Shown here piece by piece: positions 48,252 through 55,643 of a DNA stretch of 64,000 nt. The position numbers were made by a program, and so were the translations under genes. Source of the DNA: Chitinophaga rupis (GTDB lineage: Bacteria > Bacteroidota > Bacteroidia > Chitinophagales > Chitinophagaceae); NCBI RefSeq assembly GCF_900109685.1, contig NZ_FOBB01000002.1, forward strand, positions 1,110,085 to 1,174,084, given 5' to 3'. Below the pieces are notes generated by a model that was not told the origin of the DNA, made no database searches, and worked only from the letters and a program-made list of their open reading frames with translations. The first letter of the stretch is position 1. Every line of letters starts with the position of its first letter.

Positions 48252-49241
48252 ATGCACCCACATACATTTGAGCGGCTACACGCAGAGGGGTTGATCAGTG
48301 AGAGCAGTGTAGAAAAAGTAAAAGCCGTGTCCGCCAATAAGCTGTTTTCCCTGCACTGGGAGCTGAAAACCGTCCTGTACCTGGGCGTGTTATTACTTAG
48401 CACTGGCCTGGGAATACTGGTTTATAAGAACATTGATACCATTGGCCACCAGGTTATTCTGCTGTTCATTGCTGCTGTAAGCGCCGGCTGTTTTTACTAC
48501 TGTAACAAAAGAAAGCAGCCCTTTTCCTTTAGCAAGGTGCCTGCGCCGGATGCCTTACCGGACTACCTGCTGTTACTGGGCTGTCTTACCTTTGTATCCT
48601 TCATTGCCTATATACAATTCCAGTATGCCATTTTCGGGGATCACCTGCGGCTGGCTGGTTTTATTCCGCTGGTAGTATTGTTCTTCTGCGCTTATTATTT
48701 CGATCACCTGGGCGTGTTGAGCCTGGCCATCACCAACCTGGCTGCGTGGATGGGCATTGTGGTAACTCCTTTGCGCATTCTGCGGGAAAATGATTTCAAC
48801 AGCGAAACCCTTATTTACACCGGCATAGTGCTGGGGGTATTATTGATCGCTGCAGGGGAGTTGTCGCGGTACCGGAACATTAAAGCACATTTCCGCTTCA
48901 CCTATGTGAACATTGGCGCACACGTACTGTTTATTTCCCTGCTGGCGGGTATGTTCCACTTTGAGCACCTGTTTTACCTGTTCATAATGGCGGTAATGGG
49001 TACTGCTCTTTATTTCTACAAGCAGGCTTTAAAGGATCATTCCTTTTATTTTATGCTGATCCTTACCTTATACAGCTATATCGCGCTCAGCTATTTAGTG
49101 ATCCGGTTACTGATGCTGGCGCAGGATATTGACCTGGGCGCTGTTTACCTGATACTGTTCTATTTCATTGGCTCCGGCGTAGGGCTGATCCTTTTCCTTA
49201 TTAACCTCAACAAAAAGATCAAACAAAATGCTGGCATATAA
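48252..49241 (+). CDS. DUF2157-like polytopic membrane protein
   Basis: The 329-residue protein has a soluble start of about 45 residues (HAEGLISESSVEKVKAV) and about nine membrane helices. The N-terminal pattern and helix spacing suggest the DUF2157 family, of unknown function. It overlaps the next gene by 14 bases, so the two should form an operon and maybe a complex. It is divergent from the SprB-repeat gene. Confidence 0.8.
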   Translation: MHPHTFERLHAEGLISESSVEKVKAVSANKLFSLHWELKTVLYLGVLLLSTGLGILVYKNIDTIGHQVILLFIAAVSAGCFYYCNKRKQPFSFSKVPAPDALPDYLLLLGCLTFVSFIAYIQFQYAIFGDHLRLAGFIPLVVLFFCAYYFDHLGVLSLAITNLAAWMGIVVTPLRILRENDFNSETLIYTGIVLGVLLIAAGELSRYRNIKAHFRFTYVNIGAHVLFISLLAGMFHFEHLFYLFIMAVMGTALYFYKQALKDHSFYFMLILTLYSYIALSYLVIRLLMLAQDIDLGAVYLILFYFIGSGVGLILFLINLNKKIKQNAGI

Positions 49242-50391
49242 ACAGGAATGGCTGGATAATAAGGTCCTGCACGAAGAAGCGGAAGAAGCCTATAAACAGC
49301 AATGCATCAGTAAAGAGGAAAAGGAGCGCATTTTCCAGGCGTATCCGGTACCGTTCTATACGCCCAATATTTACATCCGCATCGGGCTGTTCCTGCTAAC
49401 GGTGATCATTGTTTTATTTTCGCTGGGATTATTGGGGTTGATGTTCATACAGCTTGTTAAAGAATCCTGGCAGGGGCTGATCATTTTTTTCGGGTTATTA
49501 ACCTACGGTGCGCTGGAGTTCATGATCCGGGAAACCAAACACCACCGTTCCGGGGTAGATGATGCCCTGTTATGGGGCAGCATATCGTTATTTCTGAGCG
49601 GTTGTATAATGGCGCTGCCATATAACACGCCTTTCACATATTGCCTGCTTGTTTTTGTGGTAACGGCTTATGCTGCCCTGCGTTTTGCCGATACACTTAT
49701 GAGCATTGCAGCTGTTATAGCTTTATTAGGATGCCTGTTCTATGCCTGTATTAATATGGGTACTGCCGGCCGTATTGCCGCGCCGCTGTTACTGATGATA
49801 GCCTCTTATGGTATTTATGCCTGGGCCAGGAAATGGGATTGGAAAACAAAGTGGCGGCATTACCAGCTTTGCGGCAGCATTATTGAGATCACCACTTTAC
49901 TTACCGGCTACTTATCTGTAAACTATTTAGTAGTGCGCGAAGCCAGCAACGAATTCTTTGATCTTAACCTGGAACCCGGCCAAAGCATCCCTGCTGCCTG
50001 GCTGTTCTGGATCTTTACTATACTTATTCCGCTGGCTTATATTGCAGCAGGCATCCGGAAGAAGAATGTGATCCTTTTGCGTACAGGACTGGTGTTAATT
50101 GCCGGTATTGTAATAACCATCAAACAGTACCACCATATGGCGCCTATAGAGCTGGAAATGACCCTGGGCGGTCTTGTAATGATAGGTATTGCGTATATAC
50201 TGATCCGTTATCTTAAAACACCTAAGCACAATTTTACCAGCCAGGAAATAGATAATACTCATCTGCTGGAAAAGATCCAGGGCGAATCACTGGTTGTTTC
50301 CGAAACCTTTACCGTACCGACGACACCTGCGCCTGGCTTTAATTTTGGCGGTGGTACCGGCGGTGGTGGCGGTGCGCAGGGGGGATGGTGA
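49228..50391 (+). CDS. Polytopic membrane protein with Gly-rich tail, partner of the DUF2157-like gene
   Basis: The 387 residues hold a short cytoplasmic helical start (HEEAEEAYKQQCISKEEKE), about ten membrane helices and a soluble tail ending GFNFGGGTGGGGGAQGGW. The overlapping start and similar architecture make it a probable partner of the preceding protein. The function is unknown, and I see no transport motif. Confidence 0.8.
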   Translation: MLAYKQEWLDNKVLHEEAEEAYKQQCISKEEKERIFQAYPVPFYTPNIYIRIGLFLLTVIIVLFSLGLLGLMFIQLVKESWQGLIIFFGLLTYGALEFMIRETKHHRSGVDDALLWGSISLFLSGCIMALPYNTPFTYCLLVFVVTAYAALRFADTLMSIAAVIALLGCLFYACINMGTAGRIAAPLLLMIASYGIYAWARKWDWKTKWRHYQLCGSIIEITTLLTGYLSVNYLVVREASNEFFDLNLEPGQSIPAAWLFWIFTILIPLAYIAAGIRKKNVILLRTGLVLIAGIVITIKQYHHMAPIELEMTLGGLVMIGIAYILIRYLKTPKHNFTSQEIDNTHLLEKIQGESLVVSETFTVPTTPAPGFNFGGGTGGGGGAQGGW

Positions 50392-50489
50392 TTAATTAAT
50401 AAAGAAGAATTAATAATTAAGGATTGGTGGTTGCTGTATGACCTTTATGCCTGCATTTCCTGAAGGCACCATTTTTAAATAGCGACAAT

Positions 50490-51044
50490 ATGAGTGATAT
50501 AAGATCAAAACTGGAAAAATTGGAATCTCTTTTTAAAGAGGCTAATGCGCCAGTTCTTCTGCGTTTCAATGAGGGGATACCGGGCAGCGAAATCATTGCA
50601 TTCTTTACTGAGAATAATATTCCAATTCACCCCGATCTATTATCGCTGTATAATTGGCACAACGGTTTAATATCAATATATGGAGAGTTTGATCACCTTA
50701 CTCAACTTTCGCCTTTAGGGAGCTTTCCTAATTTAAACGAAATGCTCGCCCTTAGAAACGATTTTATTAGCTGTGACTACATTGAAGTTGGAAACCGCCA
50801 TGAATATGTTCCTATTTTAAGTGGAGGTGAAGATGATATGCATTTGTTGAGAGTTTCCACCGGTGAAATTTATCATTCAAGCCCGGGTATTCAAATTTAT
50901 TGTGAGCCAAGATTTTATTCGCTATCTTCTATGCTGGATTTCGTATTAAACGGTTACGAAAAAGGAATATTAAGAATGGACCCGATTGAGGGGCTTATAA
51001 TTAATGATGCGTATTGGGAACTTAACGGCGATTATAGTGCTTAA
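50490..51044 (+). CDS. SMI1/KNR4-family protein
   Basis: The 184 residues match the SMI1/KNR4 (SUKH) layout: an N-terminal helix, LPIHPDLLSLYNWHNG-like core (PIHPDLLSLYNWHNGL here), a central region with LSPLGSFPNLNEM, and a C-terminal YSLSSMLDFVLNGYEKG helix. Many members are immunity proteins to polymorphic toxins. No toxin gene is adjacent; the closest is the Rhs toxin 7 kb upstream, so it might be an orphan immunity gene. It is more AT-rich than its neighbours, consistent with recent transfer. Confidence 0.82.
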   Translation: MSDIRSKLEKLESLFKEANAPVLLRFNEGIPGSEIIAFFTENNIPIHPDLLSLYNWHNGLISIYGEFDHLTQLSPLGSFPNLNEMLALRNDFISCDYIEVGNRHEYVPILSGGEDDMHLLRVSTGEIYHSSPGIQIYCEPRFYSLSSMLDFVLNGYEKGILRMDPIEGLIINDAYWELNGDYSA

Positions 51045-51080
51045 TGCGTACAACAGAGTTTTAAAAAATAACAAATAAAA

Positions 51081-51659
51081 ATGACCCACGAGATCAATCA
51101 ACCCATCCCTCAATCTTACTTTGCTATAGACCAGGCAACAAAGGAAAGCGGCTTTACTATGGCTTCCGACATTTTAACCTGCTCATTATTACGGACCTTG
51201 GCTGCTTCAAAACCATCCGGTAAATTCCTGGAGCTTGGAACCGGCACCGGGCTTTCAACTTCCTGGATCCTTAGCGGCATGGATAGTAACTCCACATTAG
51301 TTTCATTTGACAATGATGAAGCGCTGCTGGCAATCGCTAAAGAATATTTGGGTGATGACAAGCGCTTAAACCTGGTTCATGCTGATGGTGAAGACTGGGT
51401 CAAGAATAATAAAGGACAAAAGTTCGATTATATTTTTGCTGATACCTGGCATGGGAAATATCTTCTTTTGGATGAAGTATTGGAGATGTTAAATGCAGGC
51501 GGGCTTTATATTGTAGACGATATGTTACCTCAACCCAACTGGCCGGAGGGGCATCAGGAAAAAGCAATCAATTTTGTAAAATATATAGAGAGCAGGACCG
51601 ATCTGGTATTGACAAAACAAAATTGGGCTACCGGGATCATTATTGCTGTAAAGAAATAG
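51081..51659 (+). CDS. Class I SAM-dependent methyltransferase
   Basis: The 192-residue Rossmann protein has motif I FLELGTGTGLSTSWI, an acidic end of strand 2 (LVSFDNDE) and the strand-4 region FDYIFADTWHGKY, typical of the O-methyltransferase-like family. The substrate is unknown. It starts 36 bases after the SMI1-like gene. Confidence 0.85.
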   Translation: MTHEINQPIPQSYFAIDQATKESGFTMASDILTCSLLRTLAASKPSGKFLELGTGTGLSTSWILSGMDSNSTLVSFDNDEALLAIAKEYLGDDKRLNLVHADGEDWVKNNKGQKFDYIFADTWHGKYLLLDEVLEMLNAGGLYIVDDMLPQPNWPEGHQEKAINFVKYIESRTDLVLTKQNWATGIIIAVKK

Positions 51660-51694
51660 ACCGGCATAAACTAAGAAAGCTCCGGGTTGATATT

Positions 51695-52075
51695 CTATTG
51701 ATTAATCGTGGAAGCACTATTGTTCAGGCTTTTGGAAATTACCTCTCTAAGCCTGGCTTCATAATCGTCTCCCCATTTACCCAGTGTGCCGATGACAGGT
51801 ATTAAAGACCTGCCAAATTCCGTAAGGCTGTATTCTACTTTTGGTGGAGTAACCGGATAGATCTTTTTGGTGATCAGCTCATGGTCTTCCAATTCCTTCA
51901 ACTGCATGTTTAACACCCTGCGCGAAGCATCCGGTATTTTACGCTGTAATTCGCTGGGTCTTTGATGTCCGGCATTAATAAACCATAACAAACGTATTTT
52001 CCATTTGCCATAAAGTACCTCTCCAACCAGGTCAAGCCCGCAGTTTAAGGCCGGTAATGTTTTTTTCACGTACAT
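51695..52075 (-). CDS. HxlR-family winged-helix regulator
   Basis: A 126-residue protein with the HxlR wing-helix: GKWKIRLLWFINAGHQRPSEL, RRVLNMQLKELEDHELI and the wing PPKVEYSLTEFGRSL. An N-terminal Cys (ALNCGLD) is where redox-sensing members such as HypR and YodB have theirs. It is transcribed divergently from the SDR gene and probably represses it and itself. Confidence 0.92.
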   Translation of the reverse strand: MYVKKTLPALNCGLDLVGEVLYGKWKIRLLWFINAGHQRPSELQRKIPDASRRVLNMQLKELEDHELITKKIYPVTPPKVEYSLTEFGRSLIPVIGTLGKWGDDYEARLREVISKSLNNSASTINQ

Positions 52076-52109
52076 AGCGCAAAATTAAACCTAAGTGCCA
52101 AAATGTACA

Positions 52110-52159
52110 ATAGGGGAATAATTTATCCCTATATGAATCGTATTTCCGTACTTGTACGG
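52110..52159. promoter_or_regulatory. Candidate operators of the HxlR regulator
   Basis: Two palindromes lie in the 124-base divergent region: ATAGGG (52110-52115) with CCCTAT (52127-52132) inside a wider imperfect palindrome, and the perfect 14-base CCGTACTTGTACGG (52146-52159). Family members bind comparable inverted repeats near their own promoters. No binding evidence. Confidence 0.6.
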
Positions 52160-52199
52160 GTGATCTATACAACTGAAATTTGCATTCAACAAGTTTCAC

Positions 52200-52994
52200 A
52201 TGCAGAACGATTTTAATTTCAACAATGAATTGTCGGGCAGGATTGCCCTGGTAACCGGTGGCACAAAAGGTGCGGGAGCGGCCATTGCCGAACGTTTAGA
52301 AAAGGCCGGTGCAACGGTTATTGTAACAGCCCGGAATCCGCCGGATAAACCAAATGAAAAGATGTATTTCATTCCGGCTGACCTAAGTAAGCCGGAAGGC
52401 ACCCAAAAAGTGCTGGATGAAGTTTTATCCAAATTTAACAGGCTGGATATTCTGATCAACAGTCTTGGAGGTTCGGAAACGCCGGGAGGGGGATTTGCTG
52501 TATTGACCGATCAGGATTGGGAACAAACGATTCAAACCAATCTTTTGGCACCGGTTCGGCTGGACAGAGGTTTTTTACCTCAGATGATTGACAGAAAAGA
52601 GGGAGTAATTATACATATCGCTTCAATACAAGCCAGATTGCCTTTATATGATTCAACGTTACCGTATGCAGCCGCAAAAGCCGGTCTTTTGAATTATAGC
52701 AAGAGCCTTTCTAATGAAGTTTCTCCGAAAGGAGTCCGGGTGCTGACGGTCTCACCCGGCTGGATCAAGACAACTGCTGCCGCCAGAATGATGGAACGGA
52801 TCTCCGAAAGCTCAAACATTACGATAGAACAAGCCATCCAAAGCGTAATGGACGCTTTAGGCGGCATTCCTATGGGAAGACCCGCTAACCCAGAAGAAGT
52901 TGCGGAACTGGTTGGATTTCTTGTTTCCCCAAGAGCCGGTTATCTAAGCGGGACGGAATTTGTAATTGATGGGGGAACGATACCTACTATTTAG
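52200..52994 (+). CDS. Short-chain dehydrogenase/reductase
   Basis: The 264-residue SDR has the cofactor motif VTGGTKGAGAAIAERL, ILINSLGG in place of NNAG, a Ser in IHIASIQ, and the catalytic YAAAK. An Arg after strand 2 (TARN) points to NADP use. It should reduce or oxidise an unknown carbonyl or alcohol substrate, perhaps for detoxification under control of the divergent HxlR regulator. Confidence 0.9.
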   Translation: MQNDFNFNNELSGRIALVTGGTKGAGAAIAERLEKAGATVIVTARNPPDKPNEKMYFIPADLSKPEGTQKVLDEVLSKFNRLDILINSLGGSETPGGGFAVLTDQDWEQTIQTNLLAPVRLDRGFLPQMIDRKEGVIIHIASIQARLPLYDSTLPYAAAKAGLLNYSKSLSNEVSPKGVRVLTVSPGWIKTTAAARMMERISESSNITIEQAIQSVMDALGGIPMGRPANPEEVAELVGFLVSPRAGYLSGTEFVIDGGTIPTI

Positions 52995-53071
52995 TGGCCG
53001 GTGATAGTTGGTATTTATTTCCGTTACAGAAAAAATTATAGCAAAATTATTTTTTGAGAATACAAAAGCAC

Positions 53072-53079
53072 TATCTTTG
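53072..53079 (+). promoter_or_regulatory. Consensus -7 box of the tRNA operon leader
   Basis: TATCTTTG matches TAnnTTTG exactly and ends five bases before the ATG at 53085. Transcription should start at or just before that ATG, making the leader ORF leaderless. A TTTG at 53053-53056 is closer than usual (15 bases) to serve as a -33 element. Confidence 0.7.
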
Positions 53080-53084
53080 CACTC

Positions 53085-53156
53085 ATGAAATTAATGATGT
53101 CATATAGTAGTTCATGTTATCGGTATCCGAAAGGTACTGGTCGGACTATTATGTGA
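53085..53156 (+). CDS. Putative leader peptide (23 aa) rich in Ser, Tyr and Cys codons
   Basis: The 23-codon ORF contains SYSSSCYRY at residues 6-14, with codons TCA TAT AGT AGT TCA TGT TAT CGG TAT. TAT, AGT and TGT are read by the Tyr(GUA), Ser(GCU) and Cys(GCA) tRNAs encoded just downstream. TCA would need a different Ser tRNA. The ATG lies at the predicted transcription start. The stop at 53154-53156 precedes an intrinsic terminator. It has the layout of an attenuator leader; it is too short to be proven by coding statistics. Confidence 0.6.
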   Translation: MKLMMSYSSSCYRYPKGTGRTIM

Positions 53157-53209
53157 TGTTGAACGATAATACATTACAAACCCGATTGGTATCACCAGTC
53201 GGGTTTTTT
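53123..53209 (+). promoter_or_regulatory. Candidate transcription attenuator (competing hairpins 1:2, 2:3, 3:4)
   Basis: Segment 1 GTATCC (53123-53128) can pair with GGTAC (53133-53137) around GAAA, with one bulged T. Segment 2 GGTACTGGTCGG (53133-53144) can instead pair with segment 3 CCGATTGGTATC (53182-53193) in 12 contiguous pairs, four of them G.U. Segment 3 otherwise forms the terminator. A ribosome stalled at the Ser/Tyr/Cys codons would cover segment 1 and favour 2:3 (readthrough). A ribosome reaching the stop would cover segment 2 and favour termination. Pairing was read by hand, not energy-minimised. Confidence 0.6.
53179..53209 (+). terminator. Intrinsic terminator upstream of the tRNA genes
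   Basis: AACCCGATTGGT (53179-53190) and ACCAGTCGGGTT (53194-53205) form a 12-bp stem with one T.G pair and a 3-nt loop. A T tract runs from 53204 to 53209, and more T follow. It lies 13 bases before the tRNA-Tyr gene, so it can cut off expression of the cluster. Confidence 0.85.
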
Positions 53210-53221
53210 GTTTTATACATC

Positions 53222-53307
53222 GGGAGATCGGCTACGATGGCGGCGTAGCACCGGACTGTAAATCCGGTACATCAGAAACACAATAGGTTCGAATCCTATA
53301 TCTCCCA
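53222..53307 (+). tRNA. tRNA-Tyr (anticodon GUA)
   Basis: Acceptor GGGAGAT/ATCTCCC, D stem GCTA/TAGC with GG in the loop, anticodon arm CCGGA-CTGTAAA-TCCGG (GTA), and T arm ATAGG-TTCGAAT-CCTAT are all intact. The variable loop of about 15 bases fits tRNA-Tyr but forms no clear stem. Position 8 is C instead of the near-universal U. No CCA is encoded. Confidence 0.85.
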
Positions 53308-53312
53308 CTACC

Positions 53313-53399
53313 GGAGGGTAGGCAAATATTGGTTTGTTGCGGCATCCTGCTAAGATGTTCCGTGTAACAGCGGTGATGGTTCAATTCCATTGCCCTCCG
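53313..53399 (+). tRNA. tRNA-Ser (anticodon GCU)
   Basis: Acceptor GGAGGGT/GCCCTCC (one T.G), D stem GCAA/TTGC, anticodon loop CTGCTAA, variable arm with CCG/CGG, and T arm GATGG-TTCAATT-CCATT define a class II tRNA. Discriminator G suits Ser. Position 8 is A rather than U. This tRNA reads AGT and AGC; AGT occurs twice in the leader ORF. Confidence 0.85.
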
Positions 53400-53404
53400 C
53401 TAAT

Positions 53405-53480
53405 GAGCATGTACCTAATGTTGGTAAAGGGGATACACTGCAAATGTATTTTAACAACGGTTCGATTCCGTTCGTGCTCT
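53405..53480 (+). tRNA. tRNA-Cys (anticodon GCA)
   Basis: Acceptor GAGCATG/CGTGCTC with one T.G pair, anticodon arm ATACA-CTGCAAA-TGTAT, T arm AACGG-TTCGATT-CCGTT, U8 present, and discriminator U, a known Cys identity element. The D stem is short (CCT/AGG). No CCA encoded. Confidence 0.88.
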
Positions 53481-53487
53481 CTTTAAT

Positions 53488-53572
53488 GGAAGGTTGCCAG
53501 AGATGGTAATGGCGCAGTCCCGAAAACTGACGGCGGGTAACACCGGCACAGGTTCGATCCCTGTACCTTCCT
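53488..53572 (+). tRNA. tRNA-Ser-like gene (anticodon CGA), atypical anticodon arm
   Basis: Acceptor GGAAGGT/ACCTTCC, T arm ACAGG-TTCGATC-CCTGT and a long variable arm fit a class II tRNA. The anticodon loop reads CCCGAAA, placing CGA at 34-36, but position 33 is C instead of the invariant U, and the outermost anticodon-stem pair (G-A) is mismatched. It may be a decaying or specialised tRNA. Confidence 0.7.
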
Positions 53573-53607
53573 CGATATTGTTTGATAGATTTGTTCAAAA
53601 ACTGATT

Positions 53608-53637
53608 GCAGGATCAAAGTTTCGGCCTGCTCTTTTT
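53608..53637 (+). terminator. Probable terminator of the tRNA cluster
   Basis: GCAGG (53608-53612) and CCTGC (53626-53630) are followed by TCTTTTTTT. It is about 35 bases after the last tRNA and overlaps the end of a minus-strand small ORF. Confidence 0.65.
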
Positions 53638-53787
53638 TTGCGATTGCTTTACTTTCGAAATCTCTTTTAACCGTTGTACTTGTGCTAAAGCTTCCGCATA
53701 GGATATTTCTGATTGCTGTGCAATTACCCGTTCCCCTCTCAATGATAATTCAGTTAAGGATATTCTTAAGTTTGCTTCTGGTATCAT
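53614..53787 (-). CDS. Possible small protein (57 aa)
   Basis: An ORF of 57 codons from the ATG at 53785-53787 has protein-like composition: MIPEANLRISLTELSLRGER, then a helical middle and a Lys-rich end. On its strand TATCTTAG, a near match to the -7 consensus, lies about 20-30 bases upstream of the start. It has no recognised family. It fills the gap between the tRNA cluster and the SRPBCC gene, with its 3' end in the tRNA terminator. Confidence 0.45.
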   Translation of the reverse strand: MIPEANLRISLTELSLRGERVIAQQSEISYAEALAQVQRLKEISKVKQSQKKSRPKL

Positions 53788-53880
53788 TGCTTTGCATTTG
53801 AGATAATGCTAAGATAAAAAAATCAAAGAAAACTAATTGCTGCCTCCGCATGGCAGTACCATGATTCATACACTACCTCA

Positions 53881-54306
53881 TCACCCCTGATCCGGATAAG
53901 GCACACCCTTACCCGTTTCACACAACAATCGCAGGCTTCTCAAAAACAGCGCCCAGTCATAGCTGCAGCCGGCAAACTCGTTCGTATACGCTTTCCAGCC
54001 ATCATGATGCAGGAACAATACAGTACCCCTCTCATTCGGTTGTAATTCAAACGTGAGTGTAGTGCCGATCCATTCCTCATAGCCTTTAACGCAAAGCCAT
54101 TCCACCTTATTGAATGGTTCAAGATTGGTGATCTTCATTTCCTTGAAATAATCCGGGCCAAAGGCAAACCGCGCAATACTGCCGGTCTCCGGTTCCGCTT
54201 TTGTTTCAGGTGTCCACCACGCGGAGAGGCCTTCTTCCAGGGTTAATGCATTATAAACTGTTTCAGCTGAGGCTTTAATTAAGAGCCTGTGACAAATACT
54301 TTTCAT
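53881..54306 (-). CDS. SRPBCC (AHSA1-like) domain protein
   Basis: The 141 residues form one START-like fold: KASAETVYNALTLEEGLSAWW at the N-terminus, central strands (NKVEWLCVKGYEEWIGTTLTF, shown in part) and a long C-terminal helix (SYDWALFLRSLRLLCETGKG). It is a ligand-binding or chaperone-related fold with no assigned ligand. It follows the MFS gene by 23 bases on the same strand. Confidence 0.88.
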   Translation of the reverse strand: MKSICHRLLIKASAETVYNALTLEEGLSAWWTPETKAEPETGSIARFAFGPDYFKEMKITNLEPFNKVEWLCVKGYEEWIGTTLTFELQPNERGTVLFLHHDGWKAYTNEFAGCSYDWALFLRSLRLLCETGKGVPYPDQG

Positions 54307-54329
54307 AACAAATTGTTTTATTGAGTTAA

Positions 54330-55514
54330 CTACGCTGCTATTGCTGCTCCTTTTTCTTTTGCAAATGTGGCTGTTCCGGCAGCACGTTTTTTTATAAATA
54401 CAAAACTAAACGCCAGGGCTGCCAGCAGGCACAGGATGCTCATCCAAACAACATTTTGTATTCCAAAATGCGTTATCACCATTCCACCCAGGAAAGAGCC
54501 CAGGGCAAAGCCCGCATTCCCAAAAGACACCATCAGGCTGGTGGCCAGCTCGGGCGCTTCCGGCGCTTCGGCTGAAATACGTGTCTGGCATATGAGGAAG
54601 CCGCCGGTATGTATCAATCCCCAGAGCGTAACAATAGCCGTAACCGGAACAAACATGCCACCGAAAAAATAAGCCAGCATGTGCACACAAATAAGAGCCA
54701 CTATAAACAGGCGTGTGGTAAGCATTACATTTTTACTTAGTAAAATACCGGCCAGCCAGTTCCCTGCAACGCTGGCGCCTCCGAATAAAAGCAGCATGAG
54801 ACTGATCTCTTTGCCATTCATCAGGGAAACTTTTGACAGGAATGCTGCCAGGTAGCCATAGGTAGAGAACATACCGGCAATCATGATAATGGTGGCTAAA
54901 AGATTTACCCATAGCTGCGGGTTAGCCAGTGACCCGACCTGGCTGCGCTGCGTGTTCTTTTCTGTTACGGGCATGGATGGTATATAGGTTACCAGCATAG
55001 CAAGCGCCACCAGATTAATGATGCCTGCAGTAATAAAAGCAGCCTGCCAGTTTACCAGGTCGGCAATGTAGGTAGTAAGCGGTACACCCAATACCGTACC
55101 TACACTAATGGCGCCCATTACCACTGCTACTGCTTTAGGCACATCCTTTGGCGCTACCTGCCTTGAAGCTGTTGCAATGGCAACCGACCAAAACACAGGA
55201 TGCAGCAAGGCCGGTACAATACGCGCAATCATCAGCACTGTAAAATTGGGAGAGAGGGCTGAAACAATATTAGAGCACACAAAAACAGCCAGCGCACCCG
55301 TCATCAGCCACTTGCGGTTTATCCTGGATGTGAGCAACACTGTGAAAGGGCCTGTGACCGCAATGGTAAGCGCAAACCCGCTTAACAGCCAGCCTGCAGT
55401 ATCTATGGGAATTTGAAATGCTTTTGCCAGTACAGGTAAAATGCCAATTACGCTGAACTCTGTAGTAATGATGCCAAAACCGCCCAGTGCTAAAATCAAA
55501 ATTGACCTTTTCAT
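54330..55514 (-). CDS. MFS transporter of the DHA1 (drug/arabinose efflux-like) type
   Basis: The 394-residue protein has 12 predicted membrane helices. Helix 1 has TTEFSVIGILPVLA, the family pattern in AraJ/YdhP-like exporters, and loop 2-3 has the basic SRINRKWLM motif. It probably exports small drugs or sugars. It is divergent from the GlxA-type regulator, which may control it, and precedes the SRPBCC gene. Confidence 0.9.
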   Translation of the reverse strand: MKRSILILALGGFGIITTEFSVIGILPVLAKAFQIPIDTAGWLLSGFALTIAVTGPFTVLLTSRINRKWLMTGALAVFVCSNIVSALSPNFTVLMIARIVPALLHPVFWSVAIATASRQVAPKDVPKAVAVVMGAISVGTVLGVPLTTYIADLVNWQAAFITAGIINLVALAMLVTYIPSMPVTEKNTQRSQVGSLANPQLWVNLLATIIMIAGMFSTYGYLAAFLSKVSLMNGKEISLMLLLFGGASVAGNWLAGILLSKNVMLTTRLFIVALICVHMLAYFFGGMFVPVTAIVTLWGLIHTGGFLICQTRISAEAPEAPELATSLMVSFGNAGFALGSFLGGMVITHFGIQNVVWMSILCLLAALAFSFVFIKKRAAGTATFAKEKGAAIAA

Positions 55515-55643
55515 AAAATGTGTTTTGCCGTTGAAGAATGTAATACAAAACTAATTTCCATAAATCACTTTCAGGGGTAGCCGATTGGACATTATGATGG
55601 GTTGATCAGGACAGTACAATTGGGTACCTTTAAAATAAAAACG

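Noticed and set aside
53085..53210. T-box or metabolite riboswitch for the tRNA leader
   Set aside because: No T-box sequence or specifier loop is visible and a translated leader with control codons explains the layout better.
53350..53598. 82-codon minus-strand ORF across the tRNA genes
   Set aside because: It is the complement of the tRNA T arms (GIEPS-type peptides are a known artefact), with no independent support.
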